The notes beneath the pieces were generated by a model. That model was not told the origin of the DNA. It did no database searches and saw only the letters and a program-made list of their open reading frames with translations. The position numbers were made by a program, and so were the translations under genes. DNA of 32,903 bases, from the NCBI GenBank assembly GCA_030065735.1, contig JASJDD010000026.1, positions 1-32,903 on the forward strand. Direction: 5' to 3'. Positions 24,077-32,903 of this stretch are shown here, piece after piece (within the stretch, counting starts at the first letter, position 1; each line of letters opens with the position of its first letter). This stretch comes from Crocosphaera sp. (GTDB taxonomy: Bacteria; Cyanobacteriota; Cyanobacteriia; Cyanobacteriales; Microcystaceae).

Positions 24077-24994
24077 GTGCCAAAAGTCGGCATTATTTTT
24101 AACGATCTCAAACCCGTCGCTTGTAAAGCTGCTACAGATTTACAAACTCAGTTGACGGAAAAAGGCTGGACTGTTATTTTAGAGACTGGCCGAGGGGGAC
24201 TCCTTGGCTATTCTCAACCCGAACGTCCTGTCTGTCATACTCCTATCGATCATTTAATTCCCCCTAATTTTGATCAAGACATGGCCTTTGCTGTTGTTTT
24301 GGGGGGGGATGGTACTGTTTTGTCTGCCTATCGACAGTTGGCCCCTTGTGGTATTCCCCTATTAACAGTTAATACGGGACACATGGGCTTTTTAACAGAA
24401 GTTTATCTTAACCAGTTATCAGAAGTCTTAGACAAAGTTGTGGCAGGAGACTACGAGACAGAAGACCGTACCATGTTAACGGTACAGCTATATCGTGAGG
24501 ATACTTTACTCTGGGAGGCTTTATCTCTCAATGAAATGGTCATTCACCGCGAACCTTTGACCAGTATGTGTCATTTTGAGATCAAAATCGGCAGACACGC
24601 ACCGGTAGATATTGCTGCTGATGGCTTGATTTTATCCACTCCTACCGGGTCCACAGCCTACTCTTTAAGCGCAGGGGGTCCAGTGGTGACTCCTGATGTC
24701 CCGGTCCTGCAATTAGCCCCTATTTGTCCCCATTCTTTGGCTTCTCGTTCTTTGGTGTTTTCGGATAAGGAAGCGGTGAGCATTTTTCCTGCAACCCCTA
24801 ACCGCATGGTGTTGGTGGTGGATGGTAACGGAGGGTGTTATGTGTTACCCGAAGATAGAATTCATGTTCAAAAGTCTCGTTATTCTGCGCGGTTTATTCG
24901 TTTAGAAGAACCTGAATTTTTCCGTATTTTAAGGGAAAAATTAGGGTGGGGACTTCCTCATATTGCAAAACCAACTTCCGTTGAGTTACCTTAA
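24077..24994 (+). CDS. nadK: NAD kinase
   Basis: A 305-aa cytoplasmic enzyme that phosphorylates NAD to NADP using ATP or polyphosphate. It starts at GTG 24077, 27 bases after ycf39. The catalytic GGDGT motif is at 76-80 (Asp78), followed by [10 protein letters not shown] (99-108) and the substrate-binding [14 protein letters not shown] in the C-terminal beta domain, with VVDGNGG further on. Cyanobacteria have two NAD kinase paralogues; this is the one linked to ycf39. NADPH supply and photosystem assembly sharing a transcript is plausible but only inferred. Confidence 0.95.
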   Translation: MPKVGIIFNDLKPVACKAATDLQTQLTEKGWTVILETGRGGLLGYSQPERPVCHTPIDHLIPPNFDQDMAFAVVLGGDGTVLSAYRQLAPCGIPLLTVNTGHMGFLTEVYLNQLSEVLDKVVAGDYETEDRTMLTVQLYREDTLLWEALSLNEMVIHREPLTSMCHFEIKIGRHAPVDIAADGLILSTPTGSTAYSLSAGGPVVTPDVPVLQLAPICPHSLASRSLVFSDKEAVSIFPATPNRMVLVVDGNGGCYVLPEDRIHVQKSRYSARFIRLEEPEFFRILREKLGWGLPHIAKPTSVELP

Positions 24995-25181
24995 TTGTTT
25001 GATTCATCTTTGCCTAACCACTGCTTTTTCTAGGAGCCAATCATCTATCAATATCTGCCAATATCTTCTAAAATCTTTCAATATCTTTCTAGCTCAATAG
25101 TTACAGGTTGTTGTAGCTTTTTGAAGTAAGGGTTTTTAATCGATTGAGAAAAAATGAATCTAGTTTCTAATTGTTATCAAA

Positions 25182-25334
25182 ATGCAAATCGCTAAATTTG
25201 AACAAATTAAACAAATTTTTGATCTCAAAGACGATGAACTTTATTATTACACGGTAGAAGCAGATGGAACTTTAACACTACAGAAAGTCAAAGAGTACGA
25301 AATTTTAGCAGAAGAAGGATTAAAAGAAGTTTGA
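25182..25334 (+). CDS. Small acidic hypothetical protein
   Basis: A possible 50-aa protein opening MQIAKFEQIKQIFDL, then DDELYYYTVEADGTLTLQK and ending EEGLKEV. Composition is protein-like (amphipathic helix, short beta hairpin, acidic) though no clear ribosome site precedes the ATG. No family recognised. The rest of the 24995-25385 gap holds AATATCT direct repeats (about 25048-25090) but no other gene. Confidence 0.5.
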   Translation: MQIAKFEQIKQIFDLKDDELYYYTVEADGTLTLQKVKEYEILAEEGLKEV

Positions 25335-25385
25335 AACACTACAATCAGTTAAGTTAATTATTCAACAACTTTTAGCATAATTTTT

Positions 25386-25973
25386 TCAGTTATTAGTGAT
25401 AGAAATATTTTCATAAATATCAATAATTTTGATATCAATATTAATTGAGTTTAATTGAATAATATCATTGATATCTTGATATTCTTTTAATAACCATTGA
25501 TTATTTTCTGTTTTAGTAAAATGTTCAATAAAATAGTTTGCTTGATCAATTAAAATATATTCTTTCAAATAAGAAATAGAGCGATAATATAAAAATTTAT
25601 CTCCTCGATCATAACTGGAAGTTGAAGGAGACAAAACCTCAAAAATAAGACAAGGATTAATAATTTCATCCTGTCGATTTTCATTAAAAACAGCATCTCC
25701 TGCAATTACCATTACATCAGGATAAACCCCTCTTTTGTAATCAGGTATCCAAACCCTAAGATCACTAGATTGTACACGACAGTTTGTTTGATTTAAAGCT
25801 AACTTTAAACAAAAAATAAGATTCATAATAATTGTGTTATGATTAATTGTTCCACCAGTCATAGCAACAATAACCCCATCGTGATATTCATGTTTAAATT
25901 CGGATACTTCTTCAAGCTTACGATAATTTTCTAAAGAAATAATTTGTTTTTTTGATTTAGCTTGTGTAAGCAT
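25386..25973 (-). CDS. Uma2 family (DUF820) nuclease-fold protein
   Basis: 195 aa from ATG 25973, chosen because AGGAG sits 11 bases upstream; a longer reading to 26045 lacks this. The N-terminus LENYRKLEEVSEFKHEYHDG is the family entry motif. Candidate catalytic residues are Asp86 in YPDVMVI, Glu112 in LIFEVLSPST and Lys126 in GDKFLYY, followed by KEYILID. It differs strongly from the member at 5430-6020. Base use is more AT-rich than in the flanking nadK and ribosomal genes, which suits an acquired gene. Role unknown. Confidence 0.88.
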   Translation of the reverse strand: MLTQAKSKKQIISLENYRKLEEVSEFKHEYHDGVIVAMTGGTINHNTIIMNLIFCLKLALNQTNCRVQSSDLRVWIPDYKRGVYPDVMVIAGDAVFNENRQDEIINPCLIFEVLSPSTSSYDRGDKFLYYRSISYLKEYILIDQANYFIEHFTKTENNQWLLKEYQDINDIIQLNSINIDIKIIDIYENISITNN

Positions 25974-26080
25974 ACAGCAATTTTCTCCTGTTAATCTAAT
26001 CTTGTTGAAAGCTGGCATAATGCCAAGCTTATTTAATAATACCATAATAAATGGTAAATGATTGTTAGCAAAAATGGGGT

Positions 26081-26410
26081 CTACTTAGTTGACCAAGAAT
26101 AATGATAAATTCTCTCAAAAACTCTCTCGATTGATTCTTGGTTTTCTTCTTTTCTCCACGTTATGAAGTAAAAAGGTTGACTGGGATCAAGAATATCGAT
26201 TAAAACATCTGGGTCTAGATTACTTTCCTTTGCTGCTTGATTAATAATCTTCTCTAGTCGTTCCCATTTCTCAGCCATATCTGGAGATGATGGTGAGCAT
26301 GATGCAGGATAAAAGTATCCTAATAAATGACCTTTATATTCAATAGCTATCGGTTCATTTTCTTGGCTTAATAGATGAGAGTTGATTTCATCAACTTGAA
26401 CAGTTTTCAT
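26081..26410 (-). CDS. Phd/YefM-like antitoxin candidate
   Basis: A 109-aa protein. Residues 1-35 (VQVDEINSHLLS, ENEPIAIEYKGHLLGYFYPA) resemble the N-terminal fold of Phd/YefM antitoxins: a short beta-alpha unit, then an IxxxGxxLGYF strand. The middle (KWERLEKIINQAAKESNLD) is helical, and DPSQPFYF resembles the usual end of related short proteins; about 27 more residues follow, which could be an extension produced by a frameshift. No toxin gene is adjacent; the Uma2 gene 107 bases downstream is the only neighbour. Moderate confidence in the family. Confidence 0.6.
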   Translation of the reverse strand: MKTVQVDEINSHLLSQENEPIAIEYKGHLLGYFYPASCSPSSPDMAEKWERLEKIINQAAKESNLDPDVLIDILDPSQPFYFITWRKEENQESIERVFERIYHYSWSTK

Positions 26411-26462
26411 ATTGTTTATGAATCGTTTATTAACTCCATTATATAGAAAAATAATACATTCT

Positions 26463-26498
26463 AAGGAACACCTAAAAAATAAGGAACACCTAAAAAAT
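26463..26498 (+). repeat. Perfect 18-bp tandem duplication
   Basis: AAGGAACACCTAAAAAAT occurs twice in direct succession, upstream of the Phd-like gene. It may be a simple slippage product or a regulatory box pair. Confidence 0.85.
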
Positions 26499-26567
26499 AA
26501 AGCAAATTTATCTAAACCAAGATTTATATAAGCTATCCAAACTAATTAACACTCGTTTGGACTTTAA

Positions 26568-27191
26568 CTAATTACTAACAAAACTTAAAATTTTATTTAT
26601 TATATATCTACGCTTGCTAAACCTGTTGTTAGAAGTCTTATTAGCGTGAGGTAAAGGACTCTGTGGAATATCTTTATCCAAAAAATGGCATAGCTTTTCA
26701 AAGTTATCACCATGTTCCCAACAAATTTCTAGAAAGTTACTATCTCGCCCTTCAAAATAATCTCGAACATTACTATTATGCTGCCTATAAAAATCTAGAT
26801 ACTTTTTTTCGTGTTTGTGTGGATAATTGTATCCATATGCAAGCTTTCGACAATGCTTAATTGGATCAGTTCTCATCGAGTGTTTCTTAATACTCTCTAG
26901 CCAAACTTCAGGACTGCTTCGTACCGTAAGTATAAATTTACTTCCAGGAAACATTTCATCAAGTTCTTTGTAAATCAAAGGCCATGGCCAATCTTGAAAC
27001 AGGTCGTATTGACTAGCAACTCGTTGTACACCCTTTAAATTTTTCCTGAGTATCACATCTTCAAGAAGTTTTCTGCTAACACCTGTACAGCGATAACCTA
27101 GAATACGTCCACATTGCTCTAATGTAGTTGTTCCAGTTTTGTTTAGACCTATTCCAAATATTTTACTGTCAATACTTATTTTTTCAAACAT
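26568..27191 (-). CDS. Sulfotransferase family protein
   Basis: 207 aa from ATG 27191; a longer reading to 27287 would add a hydrophobic leader of 32 residues, and AGGAG at about 27210 leaves the choice open. The 5'-phosphosulfate loop is GLNKTGTTTLEQ (15-26), and the 3'-phosphate motif is LTVRSSPEVWLESI. These define PAPS-dependent sulfotransferases; acceptor unknown, possibly an envelope glycan or small molecule. Composition is AT-rich and the gene lies in a patch of accessory genes between nadK and the ribosomal operon, suggesting gain by transfer. Confidence 0.83.
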   Translation of the reverse strand: MFEKISIDSKIFGIGLNKTGTTTLEQCGRILGYRCTGVSRKLLEDVILRKNLKGVQRVASQYDLFQDWPWPLIYKELDEMFPGSKFILTVRSSPEVWLESIKKHSMRTDPIKHCRKLAYGYNYPHKHEKKYLDFYRQHNSNVRDYFEGRDSNFLEICWEHGDNFEKLCHFLDKDIPQSPLPHANKTSNNRFSKRRYIINKILSFVSN

Positions 27192-27492
27192 ACAAGTTAA
27201 TCTCAGACCGTTCTCCTGAATAGAATAACATAAGAAGAGAGAAAATAAAGAATTAACCAACAATAAACTTCTATTGAACTGCCTCAAGTTCTAAACTTGA
27301 GGATTCTTCACACGATCAAGTATCGTAATTGATACTCATTCTTGATTTCATCGACAAATTGATCCACAAAATAACGAATATTATATTTAGGAATAATTCT
27401 AAACTCATGAATGTTTTTCCCTTATAAAATGATAGAAACTTGATTTTGTCAAAAAAGTGCTTGATTACCCTTCCACAAAATTAATTATTCAA

Positions 27493-27540
27493 AGCCGTCG
27501 GTTAAGGCTCGTCCTGAGCTTACCCAAAGGACGGGGTTTT
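27493..27540 (+). other. Two adjacent hairpins, possible remnant of an IS200/IS605-type end
   Basis: AGCC/GGCT (27493-27496, 27506-27509) is followed at once by CGTCCT/AGGACG (27510-27515, 27528-27533) and GGGGTTTT. Such paired hairpins ending in GGACGGGGTTTT occur at ends of IS200/IS605 and IS607 elements in cyanobacteria; no tnpA or tnpB is present. It may equally be a terminator for the strand running to the right. The rest of 27192-27582 is AT-rich with no ORF. Confidence 0.35.
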
Positions 27541-27582
27541 AAGCGCAAATTTTTGATAATTCAAAAAAGTTACGATTAACCC

Positions 27583-27612
27583 TTGCTTTTTATTCCCAAA
27601 TTCATATACAAT
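27583..27612 (+). promoter_or_regulatory. Promoter of the ribosomal protein operon
   Basis: TTGCTT (27583-27588), 18-base spacer, TACAAT (27607-27612). Transcription would begin near 27619, exactly at the first leader hairpin, leaving about 278 nt of leader before rplC. Confidence 0.65.
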
Positions 27613-27618
27613 ACTTAA

Positions 27619-27896
27619 TTGTGGCCAAAAGGTAGTTAAGAGACCTTGGCTCAAAGTGGGAAATAGTCCGCTTCAAGATACTGAAGACACCAAGCTTTAA
27701 GTCTTGGAGAATTACGGCAGCCCAACTTAACCCGTTTTCACAAGCAGGTTAAACCTATCGTTAACTGTCTATATTGATTTCGCCTAACTTGCGTTAGTGC
27801 GTATTCAGAAAAACAAAGCGAGGAAACACTATCTCGCTTGTTTAGGTGTGAATAATGCACCTAAACATTGTTGTCTAGCCCATAGAGGAAAAAACC
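27619..27896 (+). promoter_or_regulatory. Structured leader RNA of the rplC operon
   Basis: Successive stems: GCCAA-GGT/ACCTTGGC (27624-27650); AGTGGG/TCCGCT and CTTCA/TGAAG around 27660-27690; CCAAG/CTTGG around 27692-27709; TTAACC/GGTTAA around 27725-27753; CGCCTAAC/GTTAGTGCG (about 27780-27801); AAGCGAG/CTCGCTT (27816-27839); and GTTTAGGTG/CACCTAAAC (27840-27866). GAGGAAA then precedes GTG 27897. In other bacteria the first or second protein of this operon (L4) binds its leader; here that is only inference. Confidence 0.55.
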
Positions 27897-28535
27897 GTGG
27901 CTGTTGGTCTTCTTGGAACCAAACTCGGTATGACCCAAATCTTCGAGGAGGAATCTGGCCTCGCCATTCCTGTCACCGTTGTGCAAGCGGGTCCATGTAC
28001 CATTACACAAATTAAAACCAGCGAAACCGACGGTTATAGTGCCGTCCAACTTGGTTATTTAGAAGTTAAAGAAAAAGCCCTAACCAAACCAGAGTTAGGC
28101 CATTTAAAAAAAGTAAACGCATCCCCCTTACGTCATCTTAAGGAATATCGTGTAGATGATACCGCTTCCTATCAGTTAGGAGAAGCCGTCAAAGCCGATA
28201 TTTTTAACGTTGGAGACTTAGTAGATGTTTCTGGAACCTCTATGGGACGCGGGTTTGCCGGTTATCAGAAACGCCACAACTTTAAACGAGGTTCCATGAC
28301 TCATGGCTCGAAAAACCATCGTTTACCAGGGTCAACCGGCGCAGGAACCACCCCAGGAAGAGTCTATCCAGGCAAGAAAATGGCTGGTCAATACGGTGCT
28401 ACGAAAGTCACCACCCGTAAATTGCAAGTGGTTCGTGTTGATGCAGAACGCAACCTTCTGCTGATCAAAGGGGCAGTACCTGGAAAACCAGGAGGCTTGT
28501 TAAATATTACGCCAGCCAAGATTGTTGGTCAATAG
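27897..28535 (+). CDS. rplC: 50S ribosomal protein L3
   Basis: A 212-aa primary 23S rRNA-binding protein, first gene of the cluster; rpsJ is not here, as in other cyanobacteria. It begins at GTG with GAGGAAA upstream. Conserved runs are [11 protein letters not shown] (5-15), [17 protein letters not shown], the loop [18 protein letters not shown] and [14 protein letters not shown]. Full length. The long structured leader upstream is likely to control it and the genes behind it. Confidence 0.98.
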   Translation: MAVGLLGTKLGMTQIFEEESGLAIPVTVVQAGPCTITQIKTSETDGYSAVQLGYLEVKEKALTKPELGHLKKVNASPLRHLKEYRVDDTASYQLGEAVKADIFNVGDLVDVSGTSMGRGFAGYQKRHNFKRGSMTHGSKNHRLPGSTGAGTTPGRVYPGKKMAGQYGATKVTTRKLQVVRVDAERNLLLIKGAVPGKPGGLLNITPAKIVGQ

Positions 28536-28574
28536 AGACAAAACCATCACTAAACGAGAAATAAATCAAGAAAA

Positions 28575-29207
28575 ATGGTTGATTGTAACGTTAAAAACTG
28601 GCAAGGGGAAGAAGTTGGCCAAGCGAGCCTAGAGTTAAAAGTGGCCAAAGAAGAAACAGCATCGCACCTATTGCATCGTGCCGTTGTCCGTCACTTAGCC
28701 AATGCTCGTCAAGGCAATGCTTCGAGCAAAACCAGAGCAGAAGTCAGAGGGGGTGGACGTAAACCCTGGAGACAAAAAGGAACCGGTAGAGCCAGGGCCG
28801 GATCGATTCGTTCTCCCCTATGGCGAGGCGGTGGGGTCATTTTTGGACCAAAACCCAGAGATTTTAGTTTAAAAATGAACCGTAAAGAAAGACGGTTAGC
28901 CCTGAGAACAGCCATAGGGAGTCGAGTAGAAGACATTATTGTGGTTGAAAACTTCGCTGAGCAACTCCCCCAACCCAAAACCAAAGAATTAGCCTCTGCT
29001 TTAGCCCGTTGGGGCGTAGAACCCAGCCAAAAAGTAGCTTTGGTGCTGGTAGAAACCGATGACAACGTTTATTTATCAGCCCGAAATCTTTGTTTTGTCA
29101 AGATTTTGCGAGCCGATAGTTTGAATGTTTATGATCTGCTCAACGCCGATAAAATTGTCATCACCTCCCAAGCCCTAACCAAAATTCAGGAGGTTTACAA
29201 TGACTGA
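28575..29207 (+). CDS. rplD: 50S ribosomal protein L4
   Basis: A 210-aa protein that binds 23S rRNA and reaches the exit tunnel. [20 protein letters not shown] is the loop that lines the tunnel and is fully conserved; [19 protein letters not shown] follows. It ends 8 bases inside the start of rplW, so the two are translationally coupled. In E. coli L4 is the repressor of its own operon; whether this holds here is unknown. Confidence 0.98.
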   Translation: MVDCNVKNWQGEEVGQASLELKVAKEETASHLLHRAVVRHLANARQGNASSKTRAEVRGGGRKPWRQKGTGRARAGSIRSPLWRGGGVIFGPKPRDFSLKMNRKERRLALRTAIGSRVEDIIVVENFAEQLPQPKTKELASALARWGVEPSQKVALVLVETDDNVYLSARNLCFVKILRADSLNVYDLLNADKIVITSQALTKIQEVYND

Positions 29208-29502
29208 ATATAATCCCCGTGATCTGGCAGATTTAGTAATTAAGCCCATTATTACCGAAAAAGCCACCCTGCTGCTAGAACAGAATAAATATGTGTTTGA
29301 TGTGTTGCCTAAAGCCACCAAACCCGAAATTAAAGCAGCCATCGAAAGTTTATTTGATGTCAAAGTAACTGGGGTGAATACCATTCGTCCTCCCCGTAAA
29401 AAACGCCGTGTGGGTCGATTTATCGGTCATAAACCATTATATAAACGAGCGATCGTCACCTTAGAAGAAGGGGATAGCATCGAACTCTTCCCTGACGTAT
29501 AA
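29200..29502 (+). CDS. rplW: 50S ribosomal protein L23
   Basis: A 100-aa protein at the tunnel exit, the docking site for trigger factor and [24 protein letters not shown] and [18 protein letters not shown] are the family signatures. It overlaps rplD by 8 bases, with a strong AGGAGG inside rplD just before its start. A hairpin spans its stop codon. Confidence 0.97.
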   Translation: MTEYNPRDLADLVIKPIITEKATLLLEQNKYVFDVLPKATKPEIKAAIESLFDVKVTGVNTIRPPRKKRRVGRFIGHKPLYKRAIVTLEEGDSIELFPDV

Positions 29503-29517
29503 CCTTATCCGTCAGGG
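29490..29517 (+). promoter_or_regulatory. Hairpin spanning the rplW stop codon
   Basis: CCCTGACG (29490-29497) pairs with CGTCAGGG (29510-29517), loop of 12 nt containing the TAA. There is no U-run, so it is more likely an RNA processing or stability point in the 110-base rplW-rplB gap than a terminator. Confidence 0.5.
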
Positions 29518-29612
29518 TAAAGTCGAAACAGACTCGCCCTAACGATTAGTCCTGTATCACTTTGGAATCAACAGAAAACTGCTCATTAACAGACCAAACC
29601 TAAACAATCATC

Positions 29613-30440
29613 ATGGGTATTCGTACTTATCGGCCATACACTCCCGGAACGAGACAAGCCTCTGTCTCAGATTTCGCGGATATTACCAAACGTAAGCCGG
29701 AAAAATCACTAACCACCTATAAACACAATAAAAAAGGGCGCAATAACCGAGGCGTTATCACCAGTCGGCATCGGGGGGGCGGTCACAAACGATTATATCG
29801 AATTGTGGACTTTAAACGGGATAAACAGGGAATTCCTGCCAAAGTAGCAGCTATTGAATACGATCCCAACCGTAACGCTCGTATTGCTCTGTTGTTTTAT
29901 CAAGACGGTGAAAAACGCTATATTTTAGCTCCTGCTGGCATCACTGTGGGAACAGAAGTGATCTCAGGAGAAGATTCTCCCTTTGAAGTGGGCAACGCTT
30001 TACCCTTATACAAAATTCCTTTGGGGACAGAAGTTCATAACGTGGAATTAGTCGCCGGGAAAGGCGGTCAAATGGTAAGGGCCGCTGGGGCCGCCGCTCA
30101 AGTGGTAGCCAAAGAAGGAGACTACGTCACCCTAAGACTTCCTTCCAAAGAAGTTCGCATGGTACGTAAAGAATGTTACGCCACCATTGGACGGGTAGGT
30201 AACATTGAAGCCCGCAATATCAAACTAGGGAAAGCCGGAAGAACACGGCATCTAGGACGTAGACCCCACGTCAGAGGCAGTGTCATGAACCCCGTGGACC
30301 ACCCTCACGGCGGAGGAGAAGGACGCGCCCCCGTTGGCAGAAGCGGACCAATGACCCCTTGGGGTAAACCCGCTCTTGGGGCTAAAACCCGTAACAAGAA
30401 AAAAGCGAGTTCTCGCCTCATTGTCCGCCGTCGCCGTTAA
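29613..30440 (+). CDS. rplB: 50S ribosomal protein L2
   Basis: A 275-aa protein at the peptidyl-transferase interface and subunit bridge. The conserved C-terminal [19 protein letters not shown] holds the His that is critical in this protein, and [17 protein letters not shown] is the N-terminal OB-domain signature. Normal length. The upstream 110-base gap holds no ORF, and rpsS follows after 25 bases. Confidence 0.98.
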   Translation: MGIRTYRPYTPGTRQASVSDFADITKRKPEKSLTTYKHNKKGRNNRGVITSRHRGGGHKRLYRIVDFKRDKQGIPAKVAAIEYDPNRNARIALLFYQDGEKRYILAPAGITVGTEVISGEDSPFEVGNALPLYKIPLGTEVHNVELVAGKGGQMVRAAGAAAQVVAKEGDYVTLRLPSKEVRMVRKECYATIGRVGNIEARNIKLGKAGRTRHLGRRPHVRGSVMNPVDHPHGGGEGRAPVGRSGPMTPWGKPALGAKTRNKKKASSRLIVRRRR

Positions 30441-30465
30441 AACAATCGAGTTAGTTGAAATTATT

Positions 30466-30744
30466 ATGAGTCGCTCCTTAAAAAAAGGCCCTTTTATTGC
30501 AGATAGTCTCCTCACTAAAATTGAAAAACTCAATGAAAAAGGAGATAAACAGGTGATCAAAACCTGGTCACGCGCTTCTACCATCATCCCTGCCATGATC
30601 GGTCATACTATTGCCGTTCACAACGGTAAACAGCACGTCCCTATTTTTATCTCCGAACAAATGGTCGGTCATAAACTAGGAGAGTTTGCCCCCACCCGTA
30701 CCTTTAGGGGACACGCTAAGAGCGATAAAAAAGCTCGACGATAA
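30466..30744 (+). CDS. rpsS: 30S ribosomal protein S19
   Basis: 92 aa from ATG 30466, where SRSLKKGPF, the invariant start of S19, begins; a longer in-frame reading to 30376 is not used. [20 protein letters not shown] is the conserved core in the head of the 30S subunit. A repeat-bearing gap of 114 bases separates it from rplV. Confidence 0.97.
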   Translation: MSRSLKKGPFIADSLLTKIEKLNEKGDKQVIKTWSRASTIIPAMIGHTIAVHNGKQHVPIFISEQMVGHKLGEFAPTRTFRGHAKSDKKARR

Positions 30745-30746
30745 TT

Positions 30747-30824
30747 AGTGGGATAGGGGGAATTAAGAATTAAGAAAATTTCTACATTCTGCATTCTAAA
30801 TTCTGAATTTTCACACATCCCATT
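30747..30824 (+). repeat. Heptamer-type repeat inserted between rpsS and rplV
   Basis: GAATTAA twice (30760-30773) and a run of seven-base units ACATTCT, GCATTCT, AAATTCT, GAATTTT (30784-30811), bounded by TGGGAT (30749-30754) and ATCCCA (30817-30822). Such heptamers are unusual inside an essential ribosomal operon. Confidence 0.6.
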
Positions 30825-30858
30825 ACCAATAACAAGTTACAGAAACTAAAAAACCACC

Positions 30859-31221
30859 ATGGCAGTTGATACAACCATAGAAGCGAAAGCCATAGCCCGT
30901 TATATTCGGATGTCACCCTTTAAAGTAAGACGGGTACTCGACCAAATTCGAGGCCGTTCTTACCGTGAAGCCTTAATCATCCTGGAATTTATGCCCTATC
31001 GGGCTTGTGAGCCAATTTTGAAACTATTGCGCTCCGCCGTTGCCAACGCAGAACACAATCAAGGACTTGATCCAGCCACCTTAGTCGTTAGTCAAGCTTA
31101 CGCAGACGGCGGACCAAGTTTAAGACGCTACCGACCCAGAGCGCAAGGACGGGCTTATCAAATTCGTAAACCCACCTGTCATATTACCATTGCCGTCGCC
31201 CCCGAAATAGAAGAGGACTAA
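30859..31221 (+). CDS. rplV: 50S ribosomal protein L22
   Basis: A 120-aa tunnel-wall protein. [22 protein letters not shown] (9-30) and the beta-hairpin tip [20 protein letters not shown] are characteristic. The start is ATG 30859; no strong ribosome site is visible after the repeat-filled spacer. Confidence 0.97.
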   Translation: MAVDTTIEAKAIARYIRMSPFKVRRVLDQIRGRSYREALIILEFMPYRACEPILKLLRSAVANAEHNQGLDPATLVVSQAYADGGPSLRRYRPRAQGRAYQIRKPTCHITIAVAPEIEED

Positions 31222-31230
31222 CAAAACAAT

Positions 31231-31956
31231 ATGGGACAAAAAATACATCCAATTGGCTTTCGTCTCGGTATTACCAAAGAACATAAATCCTGTTGGTACG
31301 CCGATAAAAGACGCTATCCTGAGCTATTACAAGAAGACTTACTGGTTCGGCAGTATGTTGAAAAAAATCTCAGTAATGCCGGTATTGCCGATATTCGGAT
31401 TGAAAGAAAAGCCGATCAGATTGACCTGGCTATTCACACCGCTAGACCCGGTGTGGTCGTCGGTAGAGGTGGAAGCGGTATTGAGCAACTGAGAACCGGT
31501 TTACAAAAAGCCCTGGGGGAAAATCGTCAAATTCGCATCAACGTTATCGAAGTGGCACGGGTTGATGCCGATGCGGCTCTGATTGCTGAATATATTACCC
31601 AACAACTGGAACGACGGGTCTCTTTCCGTCGCGTCGTTCGCCAAGCCATTCAACGGGCGCAACGGGCCGAAGTCAAAGGCATCAAAATTCAGGTGGGTGG
31701 CCGTTTGAACGGGGCTGAAATCGCCAGAAGTGAATGGGTAAGGGAAGGCAGAGTGCCACTGCATACCCTCAGAGCGGACATTGATTATTCCTATCGAACT
31801 GCCCAAACCATTTACGGCATTTTAGGCGTTAAAGTCTGGGTGTTCAAAGGAGAGATTATTCCAGGGCAAGAACAAGAAGCCATGGCCGCACCCGCACCAA
31901 CCCCCAGAAAGAAACGTCGCCCCCAACAATTTGAAGACCGTTCTAACGAAGAATAA
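31231..31956 (+). CDS. rpsC: 30S ribosomal protein S3
   Basis: A 241-aa protein at the mRNA entry site. [20 protein letters not shown] opens it; the KH domain is [14 protein letters not shown], and [14 protein letters not shown] with [21 protein letters not shown] is the conserved C-terminal half. The C-terminal tail is basic. rplV ends 9 bases upstream. Confidence 0.98.
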   Translation: MGQKIHPIGFRLGITKEHKSCWYADKRRYPELLQEDLLVRQYVEKNLSNAGIADIRIERKADQIDLAIHTARPGVVVGRGGSGIEQLRTGLQKALGENRQIRINVIEVARVDADAALIAEYITQQLERRVSFRRVVRQAIQRAQRAEVKGIKIQVGGRLNGAEIARSEWVREGRVPLHTLRADIDYSYRTAQTIYGILGVKVWVFKGEIIPGQEQEAMAAPAPTPRKKRRPQQFEDRSNEE

Positions 31957-31993
31957 CTAAGACCGTTTAAGTTAAACATTATCATTAACACCC

Positions 31994-32413
31994 ATGTTAA
32001 GTCCTAGAAGAACAAAATTCCGTAAACAGCAGCGAGGGCGGATGAGAGGGTTGGCACACCGAGGCAGTACCCTCAACTTCGGTGACTATGCCCTGCAAGC
32101 CACCGAACCCTGCTGGATTACCTCCCGTCAAATCGAAGCTGCCCGTCGTGCTATGACCCGTTATATCAAACGGGGTGGGAAAATTTGGATTCGGATTTTT
32201 CCCGATAAACCCGTCACCATGCGAGCAGCCGAAACTCGGATGGGGTCAGGGAAAGGTTCTCCTGAATATTGGGTGGCTGTGGTTAAACCCGGAAGAATCA
32301 TGTTTGAGTTATCTGGGGTAGCTGAACCCGTGGCCCGTGAAGCCATGCGTCTAGCTGCTCAAAAACTGCCCATTAAAACCAAGTTTATTACGCGCCAAGA
32401 GGAGTATATCTAA
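31994..32413 (+). CDS. rplP: 50S ribosomal protein L16
   Basis: A 139-aa protein near the A site. [19 protein letters not shown] is the classical start and [20 protein letters not shown] the conserved core. rpmC begins three bases after its stop, so the pair is probably coupled. Confidence 0.98.
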   Translation: MLSPRRTKFRKQQRGRMRGLAHRGSTLNFGDYALQATEPCWITSRQIEAARRAMTRYIKRGGKIWIRIFPDKPVTMRAAETRMGSGKGSPEYWVAVVKPGRIMFELSGVAEPVAREAMRLAAQKLPIKTKFITRQEEYI

Positions 32414-32416
32414 ATC

Positions 32417-32650
32417 ATGGCACTACCCAAGATAGAAGAAGTCAGAAAACTCAACGATCAAGAACTAGCAGAGGAAATATTAGCCACCAAACGCAAACTC
32501 TTTGATCTCCGTTTTCAACAGGCCACCCGCCAGCTAGAAAAAACCCACGAGTTTAAGCATACCCGTCATCGCATGGCTCAATTATTAACCGTTGAACGGG
32601 AAAGACAACTCAACCTTAATCAATCATCCAGTACCACAGAGGAGACATAA
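32417..32650 (+). CDS. rpmC: 50S ribosomal protein L29
   Basis: A 77-aa two-helix protein at the tunnel exit. [20 protein letters not shown] and [20 protein letters not shown] are the family's helix signatures. Gaps to rplP and rpsQ are 3 and 7 bases. Confidence 0.95.
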   Translation: MALPKIEEVRKLNDQELAEEILATKRKLFDLRFQQATRQLEKTHEFKHTRHRMAQLLTVERERQLNLNQSSSTTEET

Positions 32651-32657
32651 GTTAATT

Positions 32658-32900
32658 ATGGCTGTAAAAGAAAGAGTTGGGGTAGTGGTTAGTAACAAAA
32701 TGGATAAAACCGCAGTTGTAGCGGTTGAAAACCGTTCCCCTCACCCAAAATACCGAAAAATTGTCGTCAAAACCAAGAAATTTAAGGCACATGACCCCGA
32801 AAATCAGTGTCGAGAAGGCGACCGCGTTCGCATTCGAGAAACCCGCCCCCTCAGCCAAACCAAACGCTGGGAAATCAAGGAAATTTTAACCGCTCATTAA
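32658..32900 (+). CDS. rpsQ: 30S ribosomal protein S17
   Basis: 80 aa from ATG 32658 ([20 protein letters not shown]), complete within the window. The OB-fold signature is [20 protein letters not shown], followed by [20 protein letters not shown]. An upstream in-frame ATG at 32592 lies inside rpmC and is not used. rplN would be expected next, beyond the window. Confidence 0.96.
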   Translation: MAVKERVGVVVSNKMDKTAVVAVENRSPHPKYRKIVVKTKKFKAHDPENQCREGDRVRIRETRPLSQTKRWEIKEILTAH

Positions 32901-32903
32901 ACC

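Noticed and set aside
27493-27540. A complete IS200/IS605 element
   Set aside because: Only hairpins resembling an end are seen; there is no tnpA, tnpB or opposite end.
27797-28015. A 72-aa plus-strand reading overlapping the leader and the rplC start
   Set aside because: It is out of frame with rplC, has no family resemblance, and lies across leader hairpins and a conserved gene.

Overview
The window is chromosomal DNA from a low-GC unicellular cyanobacterium, most like the Crocosphaera/Cyanothece group. The evidence is GCGATCGC (HIP1) octamers throughout, a petN gene (cytochrome b6f), ycf39 directly followed by an NAD kinase gene (the Synechocystis slr0399-slr0400 arrangement), an S10-type ribosomal operon that starts at rplC, a PEP-CTERM protein, Uma2 nucleases and heptanucleotide STRR repeats. 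The genus is inference.

Layout. 1-5400 (+): MscS channel, tsaD, an anchored hypothetical and a CNNM/CorC transporter. 5430-7513 (-): Uma2 protein, aroE and an exported hypothetical. 7561-8837 (+): two membrane hypotheticals, the second running into a 158-bp inverted-repeat element. 9003-15562 (-): exported TPR-CHAT protease-like protein, spondin-domain PEP-CTERM protein and proS. 15930-19912 (+): comFB, a Cys-rich membrane protein, tyrA, a small membrane protein and a HerA-like ATPase. 20052-20790: a broken DUF433 gene abutting a broken membrane-protein gene, then a 136-aa membrane protein (-). 20886-21716 (+): petN, two small single-span proteins, a possible RNA switch and a possible trans-acting sRNA. 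21819-24994 (+): TrpD2-like protein, ycf39, nadK. 25182-27191: accessory patch with a small acidic ORF, Uma2 protein, Phd-like protein and sulfotransferase. 27583-32903 (+): promoter and long structured leader, then rplC-rplD-rplW-rplB-rpsS-rplV-rpsC-rplP-rpmC-rpsQ, cut by the window end only after rpsQ.

Functionally this is mostly housekeeping: tRNA modification and charging, aromatic amino acids (aroE, tyrA), NADP supply, photosystem assembly, b6f and ribosomal proteins. Accessory features sit between these genes. The most interesting material is non-coding or small: a CCUCC-loop sRNA candidate ending in a strong terminator (21644-21716), an RBS-sequestering hairpin with a competing upstream strand (21311-21370), four helically phased TATAAAG boxes upstream of comFB, the 280-nt S10 leader, and a decayed second copy of a PEP-CTERM tail. 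No complete IS, CRISPR array, tRNA or rRNA was seen.
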